From Oligoflexia bacterium (GTDB taxonomy: Bacteria; Bdellovibrionota_G; JALEGL01): a stretch of 64,000 nucleotides of DNA. Each line of letters starts with the position of its first letter. Within the stretch, counting starts at the first letter, position 1. The notes under the pieces are model-generated. The model ran no database searches, was not told the DNA's origin, and saw only the letters and a program-made list of their open reading frames with translations. Positions 51,062-59,033 of the stretch are shown in pieces. The DNA lies in NCBI GenBank assembly GCA_035326705.1, contig DAOLES010000004.1, positions 192,008 to 256,007 on the forward strand, written 5' to 3'. The translations under genes and the position numbers were made by a program.

Positions 51062-51409
51062 ATGAATACAGGGGTTAAAAAAAGCTCTCTTGAGCAAGGA
51101 CAATTTTTTAAAAAAGTTTATTTGCAAGTAAAAAAAATACCTTATGGTCAAGTATCAACCTATGGAGAAATTGCCAAACAAATAGGCTTTAAACATTATG
51201 CAAGGCATGTTGGCTATGCGCTCAATGCAGTTAAAAAAGAAGATGGTGTGCCCTGGCATAGAGTTGTCAACGCACATGGTAAAATTAGTCTCAGAAAAGA
51301 AGGTTTAGCAAACTTTTTACAAAAAGAATTGCTAAAACAAGAGGGCGTTGTGTTTGATGATTCCGGTAAAATTAATTTAAACCTATACAGGTGGCGTCCT
51401 CAAATTTAG
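51062..51409 (+). CDS. Alkyltransferase-like protein (ATL, MGMT family)
   Basis: The 115-residue protein is an O6-alkylguanine-DNA alkyltransferase C-terminal domain. KIPYGQVSTYGEIAKQIGFKHYARHVGYAL matches the DNA-binding helix-turn-helix, with the Arg finger in ARHVG. The reactive PCHRV motif reads PWHRVV, so the acceptor Cys is replaced by Trp, as in ATL proteins that bind alkylated guanine and hand it to nucleotide excision repair. ATG 51062 is preferred over 51026. Confidence 0.9.
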   Translation: MNTGVKKSSLEQGQFFKKVYLQVKKIPYGQVSTYGEIAKQIGFKHYARHVGYALNAVKKEDGVPWHRVVNAHGKISLRKEGLANFLQKELLKQEGVVFDDSGKINLNLYRWRPQI

Positions 51410-51414
51410 CTTTG

Positions 51415-52872
51415 CTACTCTTTTTCCCAAGTTAAACTGTTTTGATTCCATTTAAATATGCGTAAAGGATCTGTGGTTGTAGACAGTTCAAGGCTACTGG
51501 CGTTTTTACCGGAGTAAAAATAATTTGAATTGCTGTAAACAATGCTGAGTAAATCGCCATTGCGTAATGTTTTTAAAACTTTAACCAGCTGATTCAAATT
51601 ATTTACGGCAATACCATTGATTTGTGAAATAAAAATAGCACGCTCATTGGTTCGCTCACCATCTTCTTTTAGACGCCCTGATAGAACATCAAATGTACTG
51701 CCAACATCGGCCGAATTTAAAAATACACCACTTAAGTCACAATTGTAATAAAAACATATGCTAGGGGTAACCTGGTGAAAAACGGCACCTGCATATTTTA
51801 CAAAACGTTTAGGAAGATGTTTATGCGCATCCTCCACATTGAGAGAGACTTCAAAAAAATGTGAAGGCTTTTTATTTTGTCTATAAACACGCAGGTTAAT
51901 TTTTTTTCCTACATTTTGATTTACCAGCTTATCAAATTCATACAAAGAGTAGCCTATGGGAAGGTATTGTTTTTGATTGTGACCTTTGATGCCCACAATG
52001 ATGTCTCCTACAGACAGTTTTTTTGAAGTTTCGCTGTTGCTGATGAGTTTGGAGATTTGCAAGACATAGTGTAAGTCTTTGTTTTCTTTTAAACCAGCTT
52101 GAATGTATTTTTCCGGCAAGCCCCAAGTTTCAATAGCTGTTGAGGCGCGTAAAGTTTCTAGATGCATCAATAGATCACCGCGCTGGGGTTGTTTTTTCTG
52201 TTGCAGTAAGGCAAGCGCATCTTGGACATAATCAATTCTTAATTCATAGCTTTCATCATTTTTCCCACTGGAATGCAAACCAACAACTTCACCGTTTTTA
52301 TTCCACAAAGGTGAGCCACTGGCTCCGCCAGCTCTGGGCAAAGATAAATGCAGGTGGTGACTGTACCTTGAGCTATTGGTAACCGCAAAGCTAACAAAGG
52401 GTTTGTTAACATTGCCATATTTTATGGAATAATCTGAACCAGAAGAATGCCCAATCATCATCAGTTTTTCTCCTGGTTTAACACTTGTGTGTTGCCCTAA
52501 AACAACTTCTTCCAATTCAAATGTAATATTTGCATGTTTAGGATCAAACTGAATAAAAGCAAAGTCATGCCATGGATCAACATAAAGAACCTTGCCAGGA
52601 ACTGAGCGGTTGTTAAAAAAATAAATTCTCAATTGTGTCAGAGGGCTGATGCTGGTTACATGTCGGTTGGTAGCAATAATGCCTCTTTTTTTATCAACAA
52701 TAAAACCTGTGGCTGTTCCGCTGTATGGAAAATCATTGTCCAAGCCTATGCTGTTGGCTACATACAGTTTTACAACTGTAGGGCGCATTTTTTGTTCAAG
52801 CTCTTGCCAAGCTTGATTTTGAGCAAGAACTAAGGATGTAAAAAATATGTAAGCTACAATCAATTTTTGCAT
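51415..52872 (-). CDS. Exported trypsin-like serine protease with PDZ-like domain (DegP-type)
   Basis: The protein has a signal peptide (LIVAYIFFTSLVLAQ), then an S1C protease domain with the triad His in IIATNRHVTSISP, Asp in VDPWHDFAFIQFD and Ser in PRAGGASGSPLWNK. At least one PDZ-like domain follows (KLSVGDIIVGIKG, with YSLYEFDKLVNQNVGKKINLRVYRQ), and a second PDZ-like region ends the protein. About 485 residues. It likely performs periplasmic quality control or processing. ATG 52872 is chosen for the signal peptide. It is convergent with the ATL gene, 5 bp apart. Confidence 0.85.
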   Translation of the reverse strand: MQKLIVAYIFFTSLVLAQNQAWQELEQKMRPTVVKLYVANSIGLDNDFPYSGTATGFIVDKKRGIIATNRHVTSISPLTQLRIYFFNNRSVPGKVLYVDPWHDFAFIQFDPKHANITFELEEVVLGQHTSVKPGEKLMMIGHSSGSDYSIKYGNVNKPFVSFAVTNSSRYSHHLHLSLPRAGGASGSPLWNKNGEVVGLHSSGKNDESYELRIDYVQDALALLQQKKQPQRGDLLMHLETLRASTAIETWGLPEKYIQAGLKENKDLHYVLQISKLISNSETSKKLSVGDIIVGIKGHNQKQYLPIGYSLYEFDKLVNQNVGKKINLRVYRQNKKPSHFFEVSLNVEDAHKHLPKRFVKYAGAVFHQVTPSICFYYNCDLSGVFLNSADVGSTFDVLSGRLKEDGERTNERAIFISQINGIAVNNLNQLVKVLKTLRNGDLLSIVYSNSNYFYSGKNASSLELSTTTDPLRIFKWNQNSLTWEKE

Positions 52873-52991
52873 AGCATTTGCTTGTAATTTAAAAAAGATA
52901 GTTTGGCAAATGTATGAATCTACTCTCAATGAGAGCTTTATTTTTTTAAACCTTTATACAATCTTAATATTTTTTTGCTACTTGTACGACA

Positions 52992-53699
52992 ATGAATGAT
53001 TTGCATACTATACTCAGCTCTTCTGCTAATGTAAGTACGGAGTTTGTAACATTTAATTTTTTAATTATCACAATATCCAGTTTATTATCAGCCGTTAATC
53101 CTCTTGGGGCATCCATGTTTTTTATTTCTCATCCCAGCGTTTTATCTTCTAGAGTGATGCAAAAAAAAATGGCAAAAAAAACAGGGCTCAGTGTTTTTTT
53201 GATTTTGTTACTGTTTTCTTTAGGAGGAGAACTGGTTTTTAAGTTGATGGGGATCACATTGAATGCCTTTCAGATTGCTGGAGGTATTTTTGTTTTTGGT
53301 GTTGCTTTGGACATGCTTAAGGGAAAACATGTAAGAACAAAAACACTGCCTGAAGAACAAGCAGATGCTCTTGAAGAAGAGGATATTTCTATTATTCCAT
53401 TGGCCATGCCACTCTTGGCTGGACCAGCGTCTATTACTATGGTGATTGTTTTAAAGGCAAAGGCTTACAATGTATATGAAGTTGCAGCGGTATATGGATC
53501 TATTTTATTTGTTAGTTTGTTAACTTATTTTGCGTTAAGGTATTCACATGTATTGCTAAGGAAAATAAAGCCATCAGGGATAAGAATTGTTAATAGAGTG
53601 ATGGGACTTTTGATTGCAGCCATTGCTGTACAGTTGGTTTTGGATGGTGTGATTAAAGCGTTTCCGGGTACAAAAACTATTTTGAGTTCTACTCAGTAA
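52992..53699 (+). CDS. MarC-family integral membrane protein
   Basis: The 235-residue protein has six membrane segments. LLSAVNPLGASMFFISHPS near the start, LNAFQIAGGIFVFGVALDML and the motif IIPLAMPLLAGPASITMVIV match MarC/UPF0056. The family is widespread and has no proven function; the old link to antibiotic resistance was withdrawn. It ends at a strong bidirectional terminator facing yceI. Confidence 0.9.
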   Translation: MNDLHTILSSSANVSTEFVTFNFLIITISSLLSAVNPLGASMFFISHPSVLSSRVMQKKMAKKTGLSVFLILLLFSLGGELVFKLMGITLNAFQIAGGIFVFGVALDMLKGKHVRTKTLPEEQADALEEEDISIIPLAMPLLAGPASITMVIVLKAKAYNVYEVAAVYGSILFVSLLTYFALRYSHVLLRKIKPSGIRIVNRVMGLLIAAIAVQLVLDGVIKAFPGTKTILSSTQ

Positions 53700-53736
53700 C
53701 ATTGTGTTTGAGTTAAAAAGTATTTAAAAGTAAAAA

Positions 53737-53765
53737 GCAGTGAGGTAAATCACCTCACTGCTTTT
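53737..53765. terminator. Bidirectional terminator between marC-like and yceI-like genes
   Basis: GCAGTGAGGT (53737-53746) pairs perfectly with ACCTCACTGC (53752-53761), with CTTTT to the right and an A-run to the left, so it can end transcription on both strands. Confidence 0.92.
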
Positions 53766-53781
53766 ATTGATTGAATAGAAA

Positions 53782-54384
53782 TTATTTTTGAGTTTTTAAA
53801 ACGATATCAAGTACAATTTCATCTTTAATCAACTTGTCTCCAAGTTTTTTAACAGAAAAAAAGCTTCCTGAATTGTATTTAACATCAAACTCAGCTCTGT
53901 TAAAGGTAACATCTTCAGCTTTGGCAACAGTAACACCATCTTCTTGCATCACATCAGCATCAAAGCTAATAGGTTTGGTTTTATCTCTGATGGTCAAATC
54001 ACCGGTAATAGAATGTGTGCCATCTTTTTTTGCTTTTACATCAGTAATGACAAATTTTGCTGTAGGATGTTTTTCAGCAGCAAAAAAATCATCTGATTTA
54101 AGGTGGTCAACCAATTTTTTATTGTATTTTGTGTCTTCAACATCAGTATTAACAATGCTAGACATATCAATAACAAACGATCCACCAGTTAATTTATTTT
54201 TTTTCATTTCAAGAGAACCTTCACTGATGGCAATGGTTCCAACGTGGGTATCACCTGTGATTTTTTCTCCTGTCCAAGAAATGGTGCTTGCATCTTTATC
54301 AACAGCAACAGTTTGCACTTTTTTTGCGGCAAATGCTGCCGGGACTAAAGCCAAGCTTAATAAAGTTAAAAATATTTTTTTCAC
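53782..54384 (-). CDS. YceI-family periplasmic lipocalin-like protein
   Basis: GTG 54384 with AAGGAG upstream starts a signal peptide (FLTLLSLALVPAAFA). YceI motifs follow: STISWTGEKITGDTHVGTIAISEGSLEM, DFFAAEKHPTAKFVITDV, GDLTIRDKTKPISFDADV and FNRAEFDVKYNSGSFF. YceI proteins bind isoprenoid lipids in a barrel. Length 200 residues is normal. It is convergent with the marC-like gene. Confidence 0.94.
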   Translation of the reverse strand: MKKIFLTLLSLALVPAAFAAKKVQTVAVDKDASTISWTGEKITGDTHVGTIAISEGSLEMKKNKLTGGSFVIDMSSIVNTDVEDTKYNKKLVDHLKSDDFFAAEKHPTAKFVITDVKAKKDGTHSITGDLTIRDKTKPISFDADVMQEDGVTVAKAEDVTFNRAEFDVKYNSGSFFSVKKLGDKLIKDEIVLDIVLKTQK

Positions 54385-54495
54385 AAAAACTCCTTTGCTA
54401 AAATGTGATCAATAATTGCTGTAGTTTAAGCACATAAAATAAATTAGCAAGGTCTTATGTAAAAAATATATTTATATTTTTAAACGCTATTGTAA

Positions 54496-55299
54496 TCATG
54501 AATCAAAACGGTAAACCCAAGAATGACTTTTTCCTAAATGGTTAAAATTCAGTTTATTTAAAGCAATAGCACTCTTAGGAGAAGATTCACTGACAACAAA
54601 CGCTGCCCCATGCTGATGCGCGAATTGCATTCTTGCCATTAAATTGGCTTTGTATAGGCCTTTTTGTCTGAACTTTTCTAAAGTGCCACCGCCAAACAAA
54701 AAGCCAATTTTGTTGTATAGCTTTACCCAACCCACAGCAGCTGGTTGCTTGTTCAGATAGCTAATATAAACGCTAACCAAGTTTTTTGAATCAGCCAGTT
54801 CATGTTTTAAACCATTGTTCAAATACTCACTTAAAGTTTCTGAAGGGGGCCCAAAAATTTGTTCTAACAAGGAAAGTAAAAGCTTAAAATCTTGCTCGGA
54901 CTCAACTTTTTTATTGTTGATATGCTGAGAATAAGCAATGGAAGCATCTGCTTTAGAATAAAAAAAATCTAAAATACGAGGGGGTTTAAAGTTTAAGTCA
55001 GTAAGAAGTTCAGGTGAAAAATCAAGTTCAGGTATGGGAAAAAGTCTTAATTCAAAAGCTTTTCTTTGTCTTTTTTGTGCCAAATCAATTTCATCTTTAA
55101 CCAGGTGCATAAAATCTATACGTGAGCAGGCTTTTTTTAAATGCAAAGCATAATAAAAGGCAGCATCTCCCGGCCCAATATAGCGATCAAAGTATTCAGT
55201 GCTTTCTACGTGCATGTTTTTATCTGGCATAGGGGAATGTTGTGCAAACATATTTAAAAGTTCTGTTTCAAACGGTTTGGATTTTTTTTGCATGATCAA
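54496..55299 (-). CDS. GNAT-type acetyltransferase-like protein
   Basis: The N-terminal half is unfamiliar; the C-terminal third resembles a GNAT domain: AVGWVKLYNKIGFLFGGGTLEKFRQKGLYKANLM corresponds to the acetyl-CoA-binding strand and R/QxxGxG/A loop (RQKGLY), and VVSESSPKSAIALNKLNFNHLG to the last strands. The substrate is unknown. MIMQ has a second start at 55293. The stop of the HxlR gene is 3 nt upstream of its start, so the two form an operon. Confidence 0.75.
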   Translation of the reverse strand: MIMQKKSKPFETELLNMFAQHSPMPDKNMHVESTEYFDRYIGPGDAAFYYALHLKKACSRIDFMHLVKDEIDLAQKRQRKAFELRLFPIPELDFSPELLTDLNFKPPRILDFFYSKADASIAYSQHINNKKVESEQDFKLLLSLLEQIFGPPSETLSEYLNNGLKHELADSKNLVSVYISYLNKQPAAVGWVKLYNKIGFLFGGGTLEKFRQKGLYKANLMARMQFAHQHGAAFVVSESSPKSAIALNKLNFNHLGKSHSWVYRFDS

Positions 55300-55302
55300 A
55301 GC

Positions 55303-55620
55303 TTACTTTCTTTTGCTGAGCTTTTTGCCTATTTTGGTCATGGATTGAAAAATGGGTACCAAGTCTTTGCCTACAGGGCCCAAGCTGTATTTAACTTTGG
55401 GTGGTTTACAAGGAAGGACAGTGCGTTTAATAATTAATTCTGCTTCAAATTCTTTAAGTCTTGTGGCCAATACTTTTGCTGAAATGTTGTTTAAAACATT
55501 TTTGAGTTCGCCATAAAATAAAGGACCATTGCTAAGGTGATAAATAATCTCTAAAGCCCATGCTCTTGAGATTATTTTTGAGCAGGTGCGAATAGGGCAA
55601 ATTTCTTTTGAAGAATTCAT
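55303..55620 (-). CDS. HxlR-family transcriptional regulator
   Basis: The 105-residue protein is a winged-helix HxlR regulator: ICPIRTCSKIISRAWALEIIYHLSNGPLFYGELKNVLNNISAKVLATRLKE with the usual Cys near the N terminus, which in this family can sense electrophiles or aldehydes. It is divergent from a nitroreductase gene 120 bp away, the common regulator-target layout, and co-directional with the GNAT gene. Confidence 0.92.
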   Translation of the reverse strand: MNSSKEICPIRTCSKIISRAWALEIIYHLSNGPLFYGELKNVLNNISAKVLATRLKEFEAELIIKRTVLPCKPPKVKYSLGPVGKDLVPIFQSMTKIGKKLSKRK

Positions 55621-55742
55621 GGTTACTTTTAATCAGATACTTACTAAAAGTTATCTTATGTGTTATAAGTTTGTCAATTGAATCTGTTTTTGTATTGAAT
55701 TTTTAATAAGTAATTGTGAAAATTCTCAATGAAAGGGTGCGT

Positions 55743-56315
55743 ATGAGTCAAAGAAAAAGTCATAGTAGAAAATTAAAAAAACAATTTATTACGCGTTGGT
55801 CCCCCCGGTCGTTTATGCACAAGGATGTTGAAATTGCTGATTTAGAAGCATTATTTGAAGCTGCACGATGGGCACCTTCATGTTTTAATGAACAACCGTG
55901 GATGTTTGTTTATGCAAAAAAACAAGATGATTTAAAACGCATGCAATCTATTTTGGTGGATAGCAATCAGGTTTGGGCCAATCATGCACCGGTATTGATT
56001 GCTGTATTTGCCAGAAGAAATTTTAACTCAACCGGGCAAGAAAATGAGTGGGCAGCTTATGACACGGGAGCAGCGTGGATGTCATTGTGTTTACAAGCGC
56101 ATGCTATGGGTATGATTTGTCACGCTATGGGTGGTTTTAAAGCCAATGAGATTTATGATGTGCTTAATGTTGATCAGGAAAAGTATCAGGCGATATGCGT
56201 TGTTGCGGTTGGTTATCAGGGAGAAAAAGAGAACTTGCCAGAAAATTTAAGAGAAAAAGAAGGGCCAAGCCAACGCCAACCAGTAGAAGCCTTTACATTT
56301 GAAGGTAAGTTTTAA
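55743..56315 (+). CDS. Nitroreductase-family FMN oxidoreductase
   Basis: ATG 55743 has AAAGGG 5 nt upstream. The 190-residue product has RWSPRSFMHKDVEIADLEALFEAARWAPSCFNEQPWMFVYA, which contains the FMN-binding Arg-x-Ser region, and VAVGYQGEKENLPENL at the end. Members reduce nitroaromatics, quinones or other substrates with NAD(P)H. The divergent HxlR gene is the probable regulator. Confidence 0.92.
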   Translation: MSQRKSHSRKLKKQFITRWSPRSFMHKDVEIADLEALFEAARWAPSCFNEQPWMFVYAKKQDDLKRMQSILVDSNQVWANHAPVLIAVFARRNFNSTGQENEWAAYDTGAAWMSLCLQAHAMGMICHAMGGFKANEIYDVLNVDQEKYQAICVVAVGYQGEKENLPENLREKEGPSQRQPVEAFTFEGKF

Positions 56316-56428
56316 CTTTGTACAATAATATATGAACTAAAAAACTCTATACATGCAGTGAAAACAGTATAATAGCGGTTTTATGCTTAAGATTTGGATA
56401 AAGTAAAACATCGTAGTATGTAATTTTA

Positions 56429-57013
56429 ATGGATATTTTGTTGGATAATTTAAATGGCTTAGATTACGTAACACCCATATTAATCTTTTTTGCCCGTTTA
56501 TTGGATATGACCTTGGATACGGTTAGGGTGATTTATGTAACACGTGGAGAAAAGTACACAGCTGCAATTTTAGGCTTTTTTCAGACCTTGATTTGGGTTT
56601 TTGCTATATCACAGGTGATCGCAAATTTAGGCGGCTTACTCAATGCTTTTGCGTATGCGGCGGGATTTTCAGCGGGCACATTTGTTGGGATTTTTGTAGA
56701 AGGAAAATTGGCTTTAGGTAAAGTGATGTTAAGGTTGGTTACAAGAAAAAATTCTGATGACCTGCTAAGTGTTTTAGAGGAAGCTGGTTATGGCTATACT
56801 GTATCTAAGGGTCACGGGCATCGCGGAGAAGTCAGTATTATTTATATTGTTGTGGTCAAAAAGCTTTTAAAAAAATGTATGGATTTGATTCGTCAAAATC
56901 ATCCGCGAGCGTTTATTTCTGTGAGTGATGTAAAGGAAGCTCAGGAGGATATTATGCCGCCGTATAAAAAGTATTCTACAGGTTTTTCCTGGATGCAAAT
57001 GTGGAAACGTTAG
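56429..57013 (+). CDS. DUF2179/UPF0316 membrane protein
   Basis: Three membrane segments (about 15-33, 45-62, 66-85) are followed by a cytoplasmic domain (DDLLSVLEEAGYGYTVSKGHGHRGEVSIIYIVVVKK) that matches the DUF2179 fold. The opening PILIFFARLLDMTLDTVRVIYVTRG is the UPF0316 signature. The function is unknown. Confidence 0.88.
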   Translation: MDILLDNLNGLDYVTPILIFFARLLDMTLDTVRVIYVTRGEKYTAAILGFFQTLIWVFAISQVIANLGGLLNAFAYAAGFSAGTFVGIFVEGKLALGKVMLRLVTRKNSDDLLSVLEEAGYGYTVSKGHGHRGEVSIIYIVVVKKLLKKCMDLIRQNHPRAFISVSDVKEAQEDIMPPYKKYSTGFSWMQMWKR

Positions 57014-57143
57014 ACTCACATCTGCCCAGCTTTTGCAATTAAAAATGTTTTTTAAAATGTAAAAAAAATAAAAAATAAAAAGACAAATAGAATAAATAAG
57101 GCAGAATATTACATCAGCGCATGGTGCGCACGGAGGATATTTT

Positions 57144-57599
57144 ATGAAAAAAATAATGTTTTTGGCTTTAATGTTTGTTGTATCAAGTGCATTTGCTCAA
57201 ACACAAATCACAGCAAAATCAGGTAATGTTAATATTAGAAACATACCAAGCACAAAAGATACGGCAACAGAAAAAACCAGAGTTGTTGGAACCATCAATG
57301 ATAAAGAAACCTACACGGTTGAAGATCGTCAAGAGGTATCAGGTAAAACTTGGTATAAAATCAACGAAGGTTGGGTTGCTGGTTGGTTGGTCAGTGAAGT
57401 AAAAGACTTGTCCATTCACGGTGATGGTAGTTCTTCAAGCGATGATTCATCCTATGATGATAGTTCAAGTTCAGACAGCGCTACAGATACAATGGATTCA
57501 TCAGCGTCTTCAGATGACAGTGTTTATGATGAGACGGGTACTGGTGATGATGACAGTGGTATTGATGATGTTGCTGGTGATGACGAAGGCAACGAATAA
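57144..57599 (+). CDS. Secreted SH3-domain protein with acidic Ser/Asp tail
   Basis: A signal peptide (FLALMFVVSSAFAQ) is followed by a bacterial SH3 domain (about 20-88: ITAKSGNVNIRNIPS and TWYKINEGWVAGWLVSEV), a fold often binding cell wall. The last 55 residues are a low-complexity tail of Ser and Asp (SSDDSSYDDSSSSDS), strongly acidic. GGAGG lies 7 nt before the ATG and a GCGCA...TGCGC mini-hairpin precedes it. The tail could bind Ca2+ or act as spacer. Confidence 0.82.
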   Translation: MKKIMFLALMFVVSSAFAQTQITAKSGNVNIRNIPSTKDTATEKTRVVGTINDKETYTVEDRQEVSGKTWYKINEGWVAGWLVSEVKDLSIHGDGSSSSDDSSYDDSSSSDSATDTMDSSASSDDSVYDETGTGDDDSGIDDVAGDDEGNE

Positions 57600-57649
57600 A
57601 AAATTAATTTAAGCTAAAAACAAATTAAATTATATGCTTTAAATAAAAC

Positions 57650-57724
57650 GCAGTTTGTTTTTATGAATGATATTGACGCAGAGCAAATAGTCAGTCACTG
57701 TCAGGTTCTATAAAAACAAACTGC
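57650..57724. repeat. 15-bp perfect stem around a 45-nt loop
   Basis: GCAGTTTGTTTTTAT (57650-57664) pairs perfectly with ATAAAAACAAACTGC (57710-57724). The loop includes TTGAC...GTCA segments that may pair. It fills the gap between convergent genes, so it might be a shared 3' end structure, though it is longer than typical terminators. Confidence 0.6.
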
Positions 57725-57778
57725 AATTGAGTTCTTAAAAACAACAATCAAAAAATTTTAGGTAATTGCCTGTAAACC

Positions 57779-58351
57779 CTATTTATTAAGGTTTAGAGGT
57801 GTTTTTTCCGGTTTGAATTCACCATCAATCTTTTGCCAACTTGAATATGAAAAACCAATGACATCACCGTCTTTTAACTTGTAGGTACCTACGCCTTCAG
57901 GAGACAGTTTCCATTGATTGTTGTCTAAGTAAAAGAAAGCCCAGTCATGTGCTTTGCCATTGATCTTTTTTCTGGTGATGTTGTTAAGGGATAAAATGAG
58001 CACTTGAGGTTCTTTGTAGCCGGGGTGGTATTGTCGGTCAATGTGGGCTTTTTGTAAAACATCATAAGCCGTGACAATGTTTTGATTAAAAATGGGATCT
58101 TGATTAAACGATACAATTTCAAAAAATGGCGTGCCGTGTTCATGCGGGTCTATGATTAAGGCCACTTGGGTTCCCGGTTCATCTTTAGATTTAGAAAATT
58201 GTTGAATAAACTTAGGGATGACAATAGCAACAGACTCAGCTTCACTTAAAGTTGGTTTTTTAGCAAACAAGTCTTTGATTTGATCACAACCAGATAAAAA
58301 CAAGCCTAAAAGCAAAAGGATAATGAAAGGTTTAAAAGTTAATTTTTTCAT
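57779..58351 (-). CDS. DUF4430-like (transcobalamin-like) lipoprotein
   Basis: The 190-residue protein has a lipoprotein signal (LLGLFLSGC). Its C-terminal part has WAFFYLDNNQWKLSPEGVGTYKLKDGDVIGFSYSSW, the pattern of DUF4430 domains (a y..dGD.i...y ending) found in proteins related to the cobalamin-binding transcobalamin C-terminal domain. Repeated LIIDPHEHG and HPGYKEPQVLILSLNNITRKK segments match the neighbouring gene 58475-59032, so the two are paralogs. It has its own promoter region after a terminator. Confidence 0.75.
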   Translation of the reverse strand: MKKLTFKPFIILLLLGLFLSGCDQIKDLFAKKPTLSEAESVAIVIPKFIQQFSKSKDEPGTQVALIIDPHEHGTPFFEIVSFNQDPIFNQNIVTAYDVLQKAHIDRQYHPGYKEPQVLILSLNNITRKKINGKAHDWAFFYLDNNQWKLSPEGVGTYKLKDGDVIGFSYSSWQKIDGEFKPEKTPLNLNK

Positions 58352-58414
58352 TCAGATACATCTAGCAAGATGGTTTTTATGCGTCAATAATTGTTAATGA
58401 TACGTGCATTTAAT

Positions 58415-58449
58415 AAAAAAGGCTGAAAACTAGCAATAAGTTTCAGCCT
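58415..58449 (-). terminator. Rho-independent terminator (minus strand)
   Basis: On the minus strand, GGCTGAAA (58448-58441) pairs with TTTCAGCC (58428-58421) and is followed by a run of T residues. It closes the operon ending at 58475. Confidence 0.88.
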
Positions 58450-58474
58450 CTAACAATTGTTGTACAATTTTGAG

Positions 58475-59032
58475 CTATTGTTTTAAATCAACGGGTCTGT
58501 GTTTGGGTAAGTCTGACTCATCCAAACCTGTAAAAGAAAGACCAATAATAGAACCGTCTTCTAGTGGGCAATCACCTAAAGCAAAAAAGCAAGTGTCTGG
58601 TTTTCCATCCAGCTCACATTCAAAGGTATCGTTGTACCATTCTTGTTTTTCATTGTGCCACTGAGAAAAAGACCAGCCAACCGATTTCTGATTGCTGATG
58701 CCATTTAAACCGATTAAGAAAAATCCTGTTTCTGGGTTATTGTAGCTTGGGTGGTACATGATTTGTAAACCTGTTTTTTCCAAAGCTTGATACGCAAAAA
58801 GTTTTTCAGAAGTTTTTCCAAAATCAATGATTTGAATGCGATAAGGTTTGGATATAGGATCAATGACAATGGCCACTTGGATGCCCTCTTTTTCCTGAGC
58901 TGTTTGAAAGGCTTGCTTAAACTCTGAAACGTCATTAAAGGTTGCTTGTTGGGCATAGGTAATAAACAATGGGCTTAAAGCCAAGCTTAAAAAGAGTGTA
59001 ATGAATGAAAAATTAGATTTAAGGTTTAACAT
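58475..59032 (-). CDS. DUF4430-like secreted protein, paralog of 57779-58351
   Basis: ATG 59032 starts a signal peptide (LFLSLALSPLFITYAQ); GGAG lies about 9 nt upstream. The middle region VAIVIDPISKPYRIQIIDFGKTSEKLFAYQALEKTGLQIMYHPSYNNPETGFFLIGLNGI parallels the neighbouring lipoprotein, and the C-terminal GWSFSQWHNEKQEW...LEDGSIIGLSF gives the DUF4430 pattern. The start is 1 bp after the stop of the upstream surface-domain gene, so the genes are translationally coupled. Confidence 0.75.
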   Translation of the reverse strand: MLNLKSNFSFITLFLSLALSPLFITYAQQATFNDVSEFKQAFQTAQEKEGIQVAIVIDPISKPYRIQIIDFGKTSEKLFAYQALEKTGLQIMYHPSYNNPETGFFLIGLNGISNQKSVGWSFSQWHNEKQEWYNDTFECELDGKPDTCFFALGDCPLEDGSIIGLSFTGLDESDLPKHRPVDLKQ

Positions 59033-59033
59033 G

